Shown here: positions 1 to 5,372 of the stretch, piece by piece
Layout: each line of letters begins with the position of its first letter
How positions within the stretch are numbered: position 1 is the first letter of the stretch
Program-made: the position numbers and the translations under genes
Assembly (NCBI GenBank): GCA_023136145.1
Contig: JAGLRU010000285.1
Span: 1 to 11,160 of the forward strand
Source: Alphaproteobacteria bacterium
GTDB lineage: Bacteria > Pseudomonadota > Alphaproteobacteria > Micavibrionales > UBA2020
Length of the DNA stretch: 11,160 nucleotides
Direction: 5' to 3'
Notes under the pieces: generated by a model
Seen by the model: only the letters and a program-made list of their open reading frames with translations
What the model was told of the DNA's origin: nothing
Databases searched by the model: none

Positions 1-107
1 GTATTGGTCATGCTTTGCACAACGATTGGTGCGACTCCACCCATAAGAACATTACCGACTTTAACCGTATGCGTTTTGTGACGCTGTATCTGAGGAAGCG
101 CGACCAT
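1..107 (-). CDS. ispG: IspG (GcpE), 4-hydroxy-3-methylbut-2-enyl diphosphate synthase, N-terminal fragment
   Basis: This is a partial gene: the start is inside the window and the rest lies beyond the left edge. IspG is the iron-sulfur enzyme of the MEP isoprenoid pathway that reductively opens methylerythritol cyclodiphosphate to HMBPP in the cytosol. The 35 complete codons read M-V-A-L-P-Q-I-Q-R-H-K, then a strand containing KVGNV, then GGVAPIVVQSMTN. The combination V-G-N-V-x-x-G-x-x-A-P-I-x-V-Q-S-M-T-N is the hallmark N-terminus of IspG and matches the E. coli protein closely from memory. The ATG at 107-105 is preceded by AAGGA about 10 bases upstream, a good ribosome binding site. The gene follows the NUDIX gene by 18 bases on the same strand, so the two probably share a transcript. 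The iron-sulfur cysteines lie outside the window and cannot be checked. Confidence 0.9.
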   Translation of the reverse strand, partial: MVALPQIQRHKTHTVKVGNVLMGGVAPIVVQSMTN

Positions 108-125
108 GTTGTATTGTTCCTTAGG

Positions 126-725
126 TTATTTAGGAGACATTCCGCTCTTCTGCTTGGCGACGGTATATGCTTTGGCTGCCTGATATTCCCGCGCCGCTTC
201 TTCGATAATATGCTTGTGTCCCACGCGCAACTGTAACTCTCCAACCCTGTCCAGAGGACACCAGAAGCTGCTGCTGCCTTCGGCTGTCGTTTCAAGTTTT
301 TTGGTCACATTCGCCAAGCCGTCCAGATTGTAAAAATAAAACTTTTGAATATAGCGGTAATACATGTTTACATCCTCGGCGTAAAGATTCATGTAATGCT
401 CATCGGCCTTGAAGGGCTTGATGTCTTTCGGAAGAGAAAGATCAGTCTCTTCCAGTAATTCACGGTAAGCCCCCTCCTCGACGGTTTCATGCTTGTCAAC
501 GCCACCGCCAGGCAATTCCGACACGGTTGGAGCCCACGGCGGACGCGTCAAAAGTATATGCCCGTTCGCGCAGACGACAAGAAACGCTCCAAGCCGTGCC
601 TTGATAACAGCGGATGGGTCCTCACTAGAATCGTGAATCTGCCCATAGCGGTCTATAAAGAGAGGGGAATTACCTTCTTCATAAGGCTTCGTTTCACTAA
701 CGATTTTATTAAACGCCTTATTCAT
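126..725 (-). CDS. NUDIX hydrolase family protein
   Basis: The protein has 199 residues. NUDIX enzymes hydrolyse nucleoside diphosphates linked to another group, using a metal held by the Nudix box; the substrate here cannot be predicted. The box spans residues 74-96: G74, E80, then R88-E89-L90-L91-E92-E93. The usual glycine of the R-E-x-x-E-E-x-G ending is D95. It is preceded by a LPGGG turn (71-75), as in many NUDIX proteins, and by a strand with LGAFLVV (45-51). I chose the ATG at 725 because the fold begins soon after it and a GGAC/GAG purine stretch lies 12-20 bases upstream. The same frame stays open to 884, but that extension runs through the AT-rich divergent promoter region. The gene sits upstream of ispG and divergent from the atp operon. 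The family call is firm; a link to isoprenoid metabolism would be a guess from position alone. Confidence 0.85.
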   Translation of the reverse strand: MNKAFNKIVSETKPYEEGNSPLFIDRYGQIHDSSEDPSAVIKARLGAFLVVCANGHILLTRPPWAPTVSELPGGGVDKHETVEEGAYRELLEETDLSLPKDIKPFKADEHYMNLYAEDVNMYYRYIQKFYFYNLDGLANVTKKLETTAEGSSSFWCPLDRVGELQLRVGHKHIIEEAAREYQAAKAYTVAKQKSGMSPK

Positions 726-774
726 GAAAATGTTTTTCTCGTCCTGATTTTTGATACTTTTAATTTTAATACAT

Positions 775-800
775 ATTATAAGAAATGTATACAATCTCAA
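775..800 (-). promoter_or_regulatory. Candidate promoter for the NUDIX-ispG transcript
   Basis: On the minus strand a perfect TATAAT -10 box occupies 780-775, about 50 bases upstream of the NUDIX ATG. The best -35 match, TTGAGA at 800-795, is only 14 bases away, closer than the ideal 17. The -10 is convincing and the -35 is weak, so the promoter is tentative. An 8-base palindrome TGTATACA (787-794) lies between them. Confidence 0.35.
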
Positions 801-835
801 GACTATGGCAATTAAGTGTTGTTCCACAAATTGTA

Positions 836-864
836 TTGACAATTCGGCCATCCGTCCGTATTTT
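836..864 (+). promoter_or_regulatory. Sigma-70-like promoter of the atp F0 operon
   Basis: A perfect TTGACA (836-841) is followed after exactly 17 bases by TATTTT (859-864), a five-out-of-six -10 box. It points toward atpI, whose ATG is 40 bases downstream, and is the only strong plus-strand promoter-like pair in the 179-base divergent gap. It would drive the whole atpI-atpB-atpE-atpF'-atpF unit. Confidence 0.6.
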
Positions 865-904
865 TCGACACATAATTCATGCACAACTCCGAAGGTGGTT
901 TTTA

Positions 905-1258
905 ATGAGCCGGACTCCTGAAGAACTTGGTCAAAAAATCAAGAAAGCGCGTGAACGACAGGATCGACGGCTTTTCGCTGGTTCCAAACCGACGGTTGGG
1001 AGCAAAAAAACTCCTTCCGGCATGGGCAACGCGCTTAGAGCCGGAACGGATATTGTTTCTGCCGTTTCCGTTGGTGGGTTTTTAGGATACTGGATTGATC
1101 AATGGCTCGGCACTAAGCCCTTTGGAATGATTATTTTCTTTTTTCTGGGGTCAGCTGCAGGTTTATTAAGTATTTACCGCTCTCAGACTGGACAAGACTA
1201 TAAAATTGGGTTTACAAAGACATCGAATGAAAAAACAAAGACTAAAGGTAAAGAATAG
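905..1258 (+). CDS. atpI: ATP synthase protein I (AtpI), F0 assembly factor
   Basis: AtpI is a small membrane protein encoded first in many atp operons; it assists assembly of the c-ring and is not part of the finished enzyme. The 117-residue product has a basic N-terminal region (residues 1-35), then two membrane segments (about 45-64 and 73-92) separated by the AtpI signature G-Y-W-I-D-Q-W-L-G-T (61-70). The second helix holds the small-residue stretch LGSAAG (81-86) and ends with a YR pair (91-92). The C-terminal tail is lysine-rich. The start at 905 has a good ribosome binding site (AAGGTGG, 892-898, six bases upstream). An in-frame start at 785 would add 40 residues that overlap the promoter and look unlike the family. 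It is the first gene of the operon, eight bases before atpB. Confidence 0.88.
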   Translation: MSRTPEELGQKIKKARERQDRRLFAGSKPTVGSKKTPSGMGNALRAGTDIVSAVSVGGFLGYWIDQWLGTKPFGMIIFFFLGSAAGLLSIYRSQTGQDYKIGFTKTSNEKTKTKGKE

Positions 1259-1266
1259 GCATCGTG

Positions 1267-1992
1267 ATGGAAAGTCCGCTTGAGCAGTTCGTCATCAAAC
1301 CAATAATTCCGATCCACATCGGTGGCGTAGATATTTCTTTCAGCCAGTCCGCGCTATGGATGGGTATTGCCGTTGTTGTGGCAACGACTCTGATGACGCT
1401 GGGTATGCGTCATAGAACTATTGTGCCGGGACGCTGGCAGAACATCCCTGAAATGCTCTATGAATTCATCTTCGGCATGGTGAACGAGAACCTCGGTCCC
1501 GAAGGCAAAAAATATTTCCCATTCGTCTTCTCTGTGTTTATGACCGTCCTAATGGGCAACCTGCTCGGACTGATACCATACTCATTCACATTCACGAGCC
1601 ATATCATTGTCACCGGTGCGTTAGCTCTTATGGTTCTTCTTGTGGTAACTGGCATCGGTATCGCCTGTCACGGTCTGCACTTTTTCTCCCTATTCCTGCC
1701 CAAAGGTCTACCGTTAGCTCTGGCTCCGCTTATCATCACGATTGAGGTCGTTTCATATCTCTCCCGCCCGATCAGTCTGTCCGTAAGGCTTTTCGCAAAC
1801 ATGGTTGCTGGCCATACAATGCTGAAAGTTTTCGCCAGTTTCAGTGTTATGACTGGTGTCATGCTTGGTGTATTTCCTATGGTGGTAAACACTGCACTCT
1901 ACGGTTTAGAGCTTATGATCGCCGTTATCCAAGCTTATGTATTTACGATTCTAACCTGCCTATACCTAAAAGAAGCGATTGAACTTCACTAA
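1267..1992 (+). CDS. atpB: F0F1 ATP synthase subunit a
   Basis: Subunit a forms the two half-channels that carry protons to and from the c-ring in the inner membrane. The 241-residue protein is the usual length for alphaproteobacteria. The signature around the essential arginine is clear: S-V-R-L-F-A-N-M-x-A-G-H (about residues 172-183), with R174 the counterpart of E. coli R210. Other family features are the MGNLLGLIPY segment (97-106) at a membrane helix and the C-terminal LELMIAVIQAYVFTIL helix carrying the conserved Q. At least five hydrophobic helices are visible. I chose the ATG at 1267, seven bases after an AGG; a GTG directly before it (1264) would add one residue. The gene is followed by atpE after a 43-base gap that contains a tandem repeat. 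Confidence 0.96.
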   Translation: MESPLEQFVIKPIIPIHIGGVDISFSQSALWMGIAVVVATTLMTLGMRHRTIVPGRWQNIPEMLYEFIFGMVNENLGPEGKKYFPFVFSVFMTVLMGNLLGLIPYSFTFTSHIIVTGALALMVLLVVTGIGIACHGLHFFSLFLPKGLPLALAPLIITIEVVSYLSRPISLSVRLFANMVAGHTMLKVFASFSVMTGVMLGVFPMVVNTALYGLELMIAVIQAYVFTILTCLYLKEAIELH

Positions 1993-1993
1993 A

Positions 1994-2017
1994 AAACCAA
2001 ACTGAAAACCAAACTGA
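1994..2017 (+). repeat. Perfect tandem duplication of a 12-base unit between atpB and atpE
   Basis: The unit AAACCAAACTGA occurs twice head to tail (1994-2005 and 2006-2017), starting just after the atpB stop codon and ending just before the atpE ribosome binding site (AAGGA at about 2022-2026). It has no coding role. It lengthens the unstructured A-rich leader of atpE, the subunit needed in the most copies. A slippage origin is likely; a function is speculative. Confidence 0.9.
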
Positions 2018-2035
2018 AAAAAAGGAAATAGAAAA

Positions 2036-2263
2036 ATGGATCCCCAAACTGCAAAATTGTTTAGTGCCGCTATCGCCATCCTCCCGCTATTCGCCGTTGC
2101 TTTCTCCCTCGGATGGCTTTTTACCAGCATTATCAACGCGATCGGTCGCAATCCTTCTGTTGCTGATACCGTTAAGGGAGTCAGTCTGCTCTATTTCGCG
2201 CTGATTGAAGCTATCGCCCTCTTCGCGCTTCTTATAGCATTGCTGATGCTGTTTGTGGCCTGA
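2036..2263 (+). CDS. atpE: F0F1 ATP synthase subunit c
   Basis: Subunit c is the proteolipid that forms the rotating ring of F0. The product has 75 residues in two membrane helices (about 8-33 and 48-74) joined by the polar loop R38-N39-P40, the R-N/Q-P loop that contacts the F1 stalk. The proton-carrying carboxylate is E58 in the F-A-L-I-E-A stretch of helix 2. No hydroxyl residue follows E58, so the residue pattern typical of sodium-binding rings is absent and proton coupling is expected. Helix 1 is unusual: the normal G-x-G-x-G-x-G packing motif reads A20-x-A22-x-S24-x-G26, with a proline at position 17. The start has a strong AAGGA site nine bases upstream, fitting high expression. Its TGA stop overlaps the atpF' start by one base. 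Confidence 0.95.
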   Translation: MDPQTAKLFSAAIAILPLFAVAFSLGWLFTSIINAIGRNPSVADTVKGVSLLYFALIEAIALFALLIALLMLFVA

Positions 2264-2766
2264 TGAGCGACGTCGGATTTCCACAACTGGACCCATCCAG
2301 CTACCCGAGTCAGTTGTTCTGGCTGGCAGTGACTTTCGTGGTAATGTATGTTTTGTTGTCAAAGATCGCATTGCCTCGCGTGGCCAAAGTGCTGGAAGTT
2401 CGCCAATCGCAAAAGGACGGCGATCTAACCAAGGCCGGACAATTAAGCGAGGAAGCGGAAAAAATCAGGGGCACCTACGAAAAGTCGCTTGCTGAAGCCC
2501 GACAAGTCGCCGCAACCACGCTATCCTCCTCCAATCACGCACTCAGCGAGAAGATAACGGAGGTAGAGTCACGCTTTGCAGAAAATTCTCACAGGCGTCT
2601 TGTAGCCGCCGAGCAGAACATCGCCAGAGTAAAGGCCGAAGCTATGCTTTCTATTTTAGACATCTCGGCGGAAGTTGCAGCAGCTATGGCACATAAAGTC
2701 GCCGATGTTCGGTTCAGCGATGCGGATGCCAAAAAAGCCGTCGCCACCATTATGCAGAAGGGGTAA
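2263..2766 (+). CDS. atpF': F0F1 ATP synthase subunit b' (peripheral stalk)
   Basis: Subunit b' pairs with b to form the heterodimeric peripheral stalk found in alphaproteobacteria and photosynthetic organisms; it holds F1 still against rotation. The 167-residue protein has the expected design. A short N-terminal part ends in the P-S-Q-L-F-W-L-x-V-T-F pattern (15-25), then comes one membrane helix (about 18-34), the I-A-L-P-R-V segment (35-40), and a long charged helix rich in A, E, K and R to the end. The b' assignment over b rests on the SQLFWLxxTF and LPR patterns and on its position before a second b-like gene. Start and atpE stop share one base (TGATG) and no strong ribosome binding site is visible, which suggests translational coupling to atpE. 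Confidence 0.92.
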   Translation: MSDVGFPQLDPSSYPSQLFWLAVTFVVMYVLLSKIALPRVAKVLEVRQSQKDGDLTKAGQLSEEAEKIRGTYEKSLAEARQVAATTLSSSNHALSEKITEVESRFAENSHRRLVAAEQNIARVKAEAMLSILDISAEVAAAMAHKVADVRFSDADAKKAVATIMQKG

Positions 2767-2769
2767 GAA

Positions 2770-3273
2770 ATGTCAGCCGAAGAGCATGCAGGACTTCTCG
2801 CCGATCCTCATACATGGGTTCTGTTTTCAGCTATCATTTTCGGAGTCATTGTTTGGAAAAAGGGCAAACAACCACTGCTAAAAATATTGGACGAACGCAC
2901 CGCACGCATCAAGACTGAACTGGAAGAAGCAGTGCGCCTTCGATGCGAAGCGCAGGAGCTTCTAACTGACTACCAGCAAAAGCATCATAATGCTGTTCAG
3001 ACTGCACAGGAAATCATCAACTCTGCGAAGGAGACTGCGGATCTTATACGGCAGGAAACAGAGCAAAAACTGACAGAGAACCTTAAGCGCCGCGAAGAAC
3101 TGTTGCTAGAACGCATCACAAACGCCGAAACTGCAGCCGTTCATGAGCTTCGCCATCAAGCTGCCGACATCGCCACTACCGCAGCCGAAAAACTGCTGAC
3201 TGAAATTATGAACGAACGCGGCTCTAAACTGGTTGATAAGACGATTGAGGAACTACCGCAGCGGATGGAGTGA
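2770..3273 (+). CDS. atpF: F0F1 ATP synthase subunit b (peripheral stalk)
   Basis: This is the second stalk subunit, the partner of b'. It has 167 residues with one N-terminal membrane helix (about 16-29, WVLFSAIIFGVIVW) followed by a long charged coiled coil containing I-L-D-E-R-T-A-R-I (39-47), typical of subunit b. The ATG is preceded by a G-rich purine stretch (GGGG at 2760-2763) and starts three bases after the atpF' stop. It closes the F0 operon; atpH-A-G-D-C for F1 are not in the window, as expected for alphaproteobacteria. Its last 50 bases overlap the 3' end of the convergent minus-strand gene, and no hairpin terminator is visible after its stop. Confidence 0.93.
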   Translation: MSAEEHAGLLADPHTWVLFSAIIFGVIVWKKGKQPLLKILDERTARIKTELEEAVRLRCEAQELLTDYQQKHHNAVQTAQEIINSAKETADLIRQETEQKLTENLKRREELLLERITNAETAAVHELRHQAADIATTAAEKLLTEIMNERGSKLVDKTIEELPQRME

Positions 3274-4111
3274 TGGTTTGTTCTGGAGATTCTAACCTAG
3301 TTTCATAAAATCTCGCTGTCATTGAAGCCATATCAGCTTTTCCATCTGTATATGGCTGTGAGTTGTTCCAGCCCGCCGCCAGTTTACCTTCCTTTTTATA
3401 ACATTCACAAAGATTCCAGAATCGTTTCATCTTCGAGGGATCTAGCAATTTTAATTTATCCGGCCAAGCCGCATCAAAGGCATCACGCAAAGGTCCATAT
3501 AATTTTTCTTGTGCCATTTCCGCTTCCAGAAATTCCCTAGACTTAGGAATGCCAAGCAAACTACGGACAGAATCGACACCATCTGTCGACCTTATCACCG
3601 ACGGCCTATCAAAAACAACGGGGATTCCATGTAGAAACATTGACGTTTTAAATGGCACACGTCCGATATTGCGAATTCCTTTATCCCAGAAAAAGATATT
3701 TTGCTCTTTAAATTGTTTAATGAGGAATTCGTTTTTTTCTTTATCTGTCTCTGGAAGACACCCGGGACAAATCTCAAAAATAGCCTCATCTGCATCAATA
3801 GAAGCTATAGGTTTTAAAACCCATGGACTATCATTAATCCTGCCTAAATACTCATGTTCTATACGAATAACCAACCCATACCGATTTAAAAAAACCAAAA
3901 CTCCAGCAGCACCATCCATAAATTCATCCCGAGATTCAGGCGCAGGAATTCCCATTTTTTCAAATGCATCCAGAACCGCACTCGCCGTTGCTTTATCTCC
4001 AAACTTCTCCAGCAAATAATCCACAAAATCAGTCTTAGGCAAAGCCTCCGCCGTCTGATTAAACCCCGGTTGCAAATCCGCGCACTTTTTCACTTTTTCG
4101 TCTAAAAACAT
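3224..4111 (-). CDS. Uncharacterised 295-residue protein
   Basis: I do not recognise the family. The product is a soluble-looking mixed alpha/beta protein with no signal peptide or membrane helix when started at the ATG at 4111. Visible elements are an acidic helical N-terminus (1-70), strands around V71-L-V-F and L80-V-I-R-I, a C115-P-G-C118 pair, and the stretch W142-D143-x4-N148-I-G followed by G162-I-P-V-V-F-D168. This last part recalls the D-x4-N plus later D arrangement of kinase-like folds, though the spacing is loose. The C-terminal 25 residues are polar and probably unstructured. The ribosome binding site is weak (GGTAG). The frame stays open to 4294, but that extension crosses AT-rich non-coding DNA. 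Its 3' end overlaps atpF by 50 bases, tail to tail. It is AT-richer than its neighbours and sits between two conserved blocks, which suggests an insertion. Confidence 0.75.
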   Translation of the reverse strand: MFLDEKVKKCADLQPGFNQTAEALPKTDFVDYLLEKFGDKATASAVLDAFEKMGIPAPESRDEFMDGAAGVLVFLNRYGLVIRIEHEYLGRINDSPWVLKPIASIDADEAIFEICPGCLPETDKEKNEFLIKQFKEQNIFFWDKGIRNIGRVPFKTSMFLHGIPVVFDRPSVIRSTDGVDSVRSLLGIPKSREFLEAEMAQEKLYGPLRDAFDAAWPDKLKLLDPSKMKRFWNLCECYKKEGKLAAGWNNSQPYTDGKADMASMTARFYETRLESPEQTITPSAAVVPQSSYQPV

Positions 4112-4151
4112 AAGTGATTCTACCAAAACCAAAAATAAAATGCTATGGAAA

Positions 4152-4179
4152 TTTTTAAAATTAGGTGACCAGATGTAAA
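4152..4179 (-). promoter_or_regulatory. Weak candidate promoter for the uncharacterised minus-strand gene
   Basis: On the minus strand TTTACA (4179-4174) and TAAAAA (4157-4152) are separated by 16 bases, about 40 bases upstream of the ATG at 4111. The surrounding DNA is only about 27 percent GC (33 of 120 bases in 4141-4260), so matches of this quality arise easily by chance. Confidence 0.22.
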
Positions 4180-4208
4180 AAAGTGAAAAAAGAGCTAGAA
4201 TGGAAGCA

Positions 4209-4237
4209 TTGAAAAATAATAAATAAAGCCATAAAAC
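4209..4237 (+). promoter_or_regulatory. Weak candidate promoter for the nadD-rppH gene run
   Basis: TTGAAA (4209-4214) is followed after 17 bases by TAAAAC (4232-4237, four of six matches), 44 bases before the nadD start. The position is right for a promoter of the seven-gene run, but the AT-rich context makes the -10 match weak evidence. Confidence 0.25.
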
Positions 4238-4281
4238 TGACAAAATAAAGGGTTTATCACCATGACAAACGATTGCACTAA

Positions 4282-4908
4282 ATGATTCTCTCACCCCCCT
4301 CCCCTTATCACTCCAACCTCTGGGCAGACAGCACGGTCGGGCTGCTTGGTGGGTCTTTTAATCCGGCGCATAAGGGGCACAGGCATATCAGCCTTTATGC
4401 TCTTAAATCTCTTGGGCTGGACTCCGTCTGGTGGATGGTTAGTCCGCAAAATCCGATGAAATTAAACCAAGATATGGCTTCACTCGAAAACCGCGTTGCC
4501 AATGCCATCAAAATCAGTCGCCACCACCCACGACACATTATAATTACAGATATTGAACGTCTTCTGCATACACGCTACACCGCCGACACACTCTCAGCAC
4601 TCAAAAAACACTTTCCGCACACGCAGTTCGTCTGGCTGATGGGAACCGACAATCTGCGTCAAATCCATCTCTGGCAAAAATGGGAAATGATTTTCAACCA
4701 AGTACCGGTTGCAGTGTTCGACCGTCCACCGCGCAGCAACAACATCAAATCATGCCCCGCCATTGAACGGTTCCGCTCCTGCCTTCGACCGCAAGAACAG
4801 GCGAGTATCCTGAAAACCCTAAAGCCGCCTGTCTGGACGATCTTGCACATACCCCTCAACAAGCTGTCGGCAACCGATCTCCGAAAGGAAAGAAAGTTGC
4901 GGAAATAG
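4282..4908 (+). CDS. nadD: Nicotinate-nucleotide adenylyltransferase
   Basis: NadD joins nicotinate mononucleotide and ATP to give deamido-NAD, the step before NAD synthetase, in the cytosol. The 208-residue protein carries the nucleotidyltransferase motif G23-G-S-F-N-P-A-H30-x-G-H33, the W-x-V-S-P-Q-N-P segment (51-58), T-R-Y-T-A-D-T-L (97-104), M-G-T-D-N-L (120-125), and near the end L-S-A-T-D-L-R (195-201), a variant of the I-S-S-T-x-I-R nucleotide-binding motif. Length is normal. The ATG at 4282 is the only start before the core motif in this frame. No clear Shine-Dalgarno sequence precedes it, so translation may be weak or leaderless-like. It is first in a run with rsfS and rlmH, a widely conserved order. 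Confidence 0.94.
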   Translation: MILSPPSPYHSNLWADSTVGLLGGSFNPAHKGHRHISLYALKSLGLDSVWWMVSPQNPMKLNQDMASLENRVANAIKISRHHPRHIIITDIERLLHTRYTADTLSALKKHFPHTQFVWLMGTDNLRQIHLWQKWEMIFNQVPVAVFDRPPRSNNIKSCPAIERFRSCLRPQEQASILKTLKPPVWTILHIPLNKLSATDLRKERKLRK

Positions 4909-4925
4909 ACTGTACGCGATACAGT
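4909..4925 (+). repeat. Small perfect inverted repeat between nadD and rsfS
   Basis: ACTGTA (4909-4914) and TACAGT (4920-4925) are exact complements with a five-base loop (CGCGA). The hairpin starts right after the nadD stop codon and ends 17 bases before the rsfS ribosome binding site. No T-run follows, so it is not an intrinsic terminator. It could affect mRNA processing or be chance. Confidence 0.45.
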
Positions 4926-4942
4926 AGAAACAGAAAATTAAC

Positions 4943-4947
4943 GGAGG
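4943..4947 (+). promoter_or_regulatory. Strong ribosome binding site GGAGG without a standard start codon after it
   Basis: GGAGG is the best Shine-Dalgarno match in the nadD-rsfS gap. In the rsfS frame the codons that follow are GAC ATC ATC GTT ATC AAA, so none of ATG, GTG or TTG lies at a working distance in any frame. The nearest in-frame standard start is TTG at 5019, more than 70 bases away. This site bears directly on where RsfS begins. Confidence 0.6.
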
Positions 4948-5018
4948 ACATCATCGTTATCAAAAAGAAAAAAGCCGCCGCAAAAAAATCCAAGTCTTCG
5001 GAAAAAAAGCGGCTGGAG

Positions 5019-5363
5019 TTGCGGGATTTCATTTCATCATCATTGGATAGCGACAAAGCGCAAAATATCCTATCCATCGACCTGAAAGGAAAAACAACGA
5101 TTGCCGACTTCATACTGATCGCAACGGGAACCTCCTCTCGTCATGTGGTCGGCATGGCGCAAAGACTGCACGACAAACTCAGTATCGAGCTAAAAATCAA
5201 AGCACGCCTCGAAGGAATGGAAGTCGGCGACTGGGTTATTGTCGATGCCGGTGATGTAATCGTCCACTTATTTCGTGAGGAAGTCCGTCAGCTCTACGAT
5301 CTGGAAAAACTCTGGGGTGCCGATTTTTCGACTGTAGAATATACGCGGTATCAATCAGTCTGA
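5019..5363 (+). CDS. rsfS: Ribosome silencing factor RsfS
   Basis: RsfS binds ribosomal protein uL14 on the 50S subunit and blocks joining of the subunits when nutrients are short. From the TTG at 5019 the protein has 114 residues and covers the whole domain: D-x-D-K-A-Q-N-I-L-S-I-D-L-K-G-K-T (about 10-26), A-D-F-I-L-I-A-T-G-T-S-S-R-H-V (29-43), then E-G-M-E-V-G-D-W-V-I-V-D-A-G-D-V-I-V-H (64-82) and the ending L-Y-D-L-E-K-L-W-G. The start is uncertain. The frame is open upstream and encodes a lysine/alanine-rich leader just after the GGAGG at 4943, but without ATG, GTG or TTG; an ATC at 4953 is five bases from it. Lysine-rich RsfS leaders occur in related bacteria, from memory. The gene is followed by rlmH after nine bases. 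Confidence 0.9.
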   Translation: MRDFISSSLDSDKAQNILSIDLKGKTTIADFILIATGTSSRHVVGMAQRLHDKLSIELKIKARLEGMEVGDWVIVDAGDVIVHLFREEVRQLYDLEKLWGADFSTVEYTRYQSV

Positions 5364-5372
5364 GAAATACAA

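Noticed and set aside
8..295. A 95-codon minus-strand frame at the left edge
   Set aside because: It overlaps both the ispG start and the NUDIX C-terminus in another frame, and those two have clear family motifs.
785..904. An upstream start for atpI adding 40 residues
   Set aside because: It would place the TTGACA/TATTTT promoter inside the gene, and ATG 905 has a much better ribosome binding site and family-like N-terminus.
2036..2263. A sodium-dependent ATP synthase
   Set aside because: The residue after E58 is alanine and the polar sodium ligands expected around the carboxylate are missing, so proton coupling is more likely.
3549..4019. A 156-codon open frame on the plus strand inside the uncharacterised gene
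   Set aside because: It lies fully opposite the 295-residue minus-strand frame, has no ribosome binding site, and its translation is rich in S, P, R and I without any domain pattern, as expected for an antisense shadow.
4112..4294. A longer form of the minus-strand protein starting at 4294 with a hydrophobic N-terminal segment
   Set aside because: The added 61 residues come from AT-rich DNA whose T-runs give hydrophobic codons by chance, and it would overlap the nadD start. The ATG at 4111 begins where the composition becomes protein-like.
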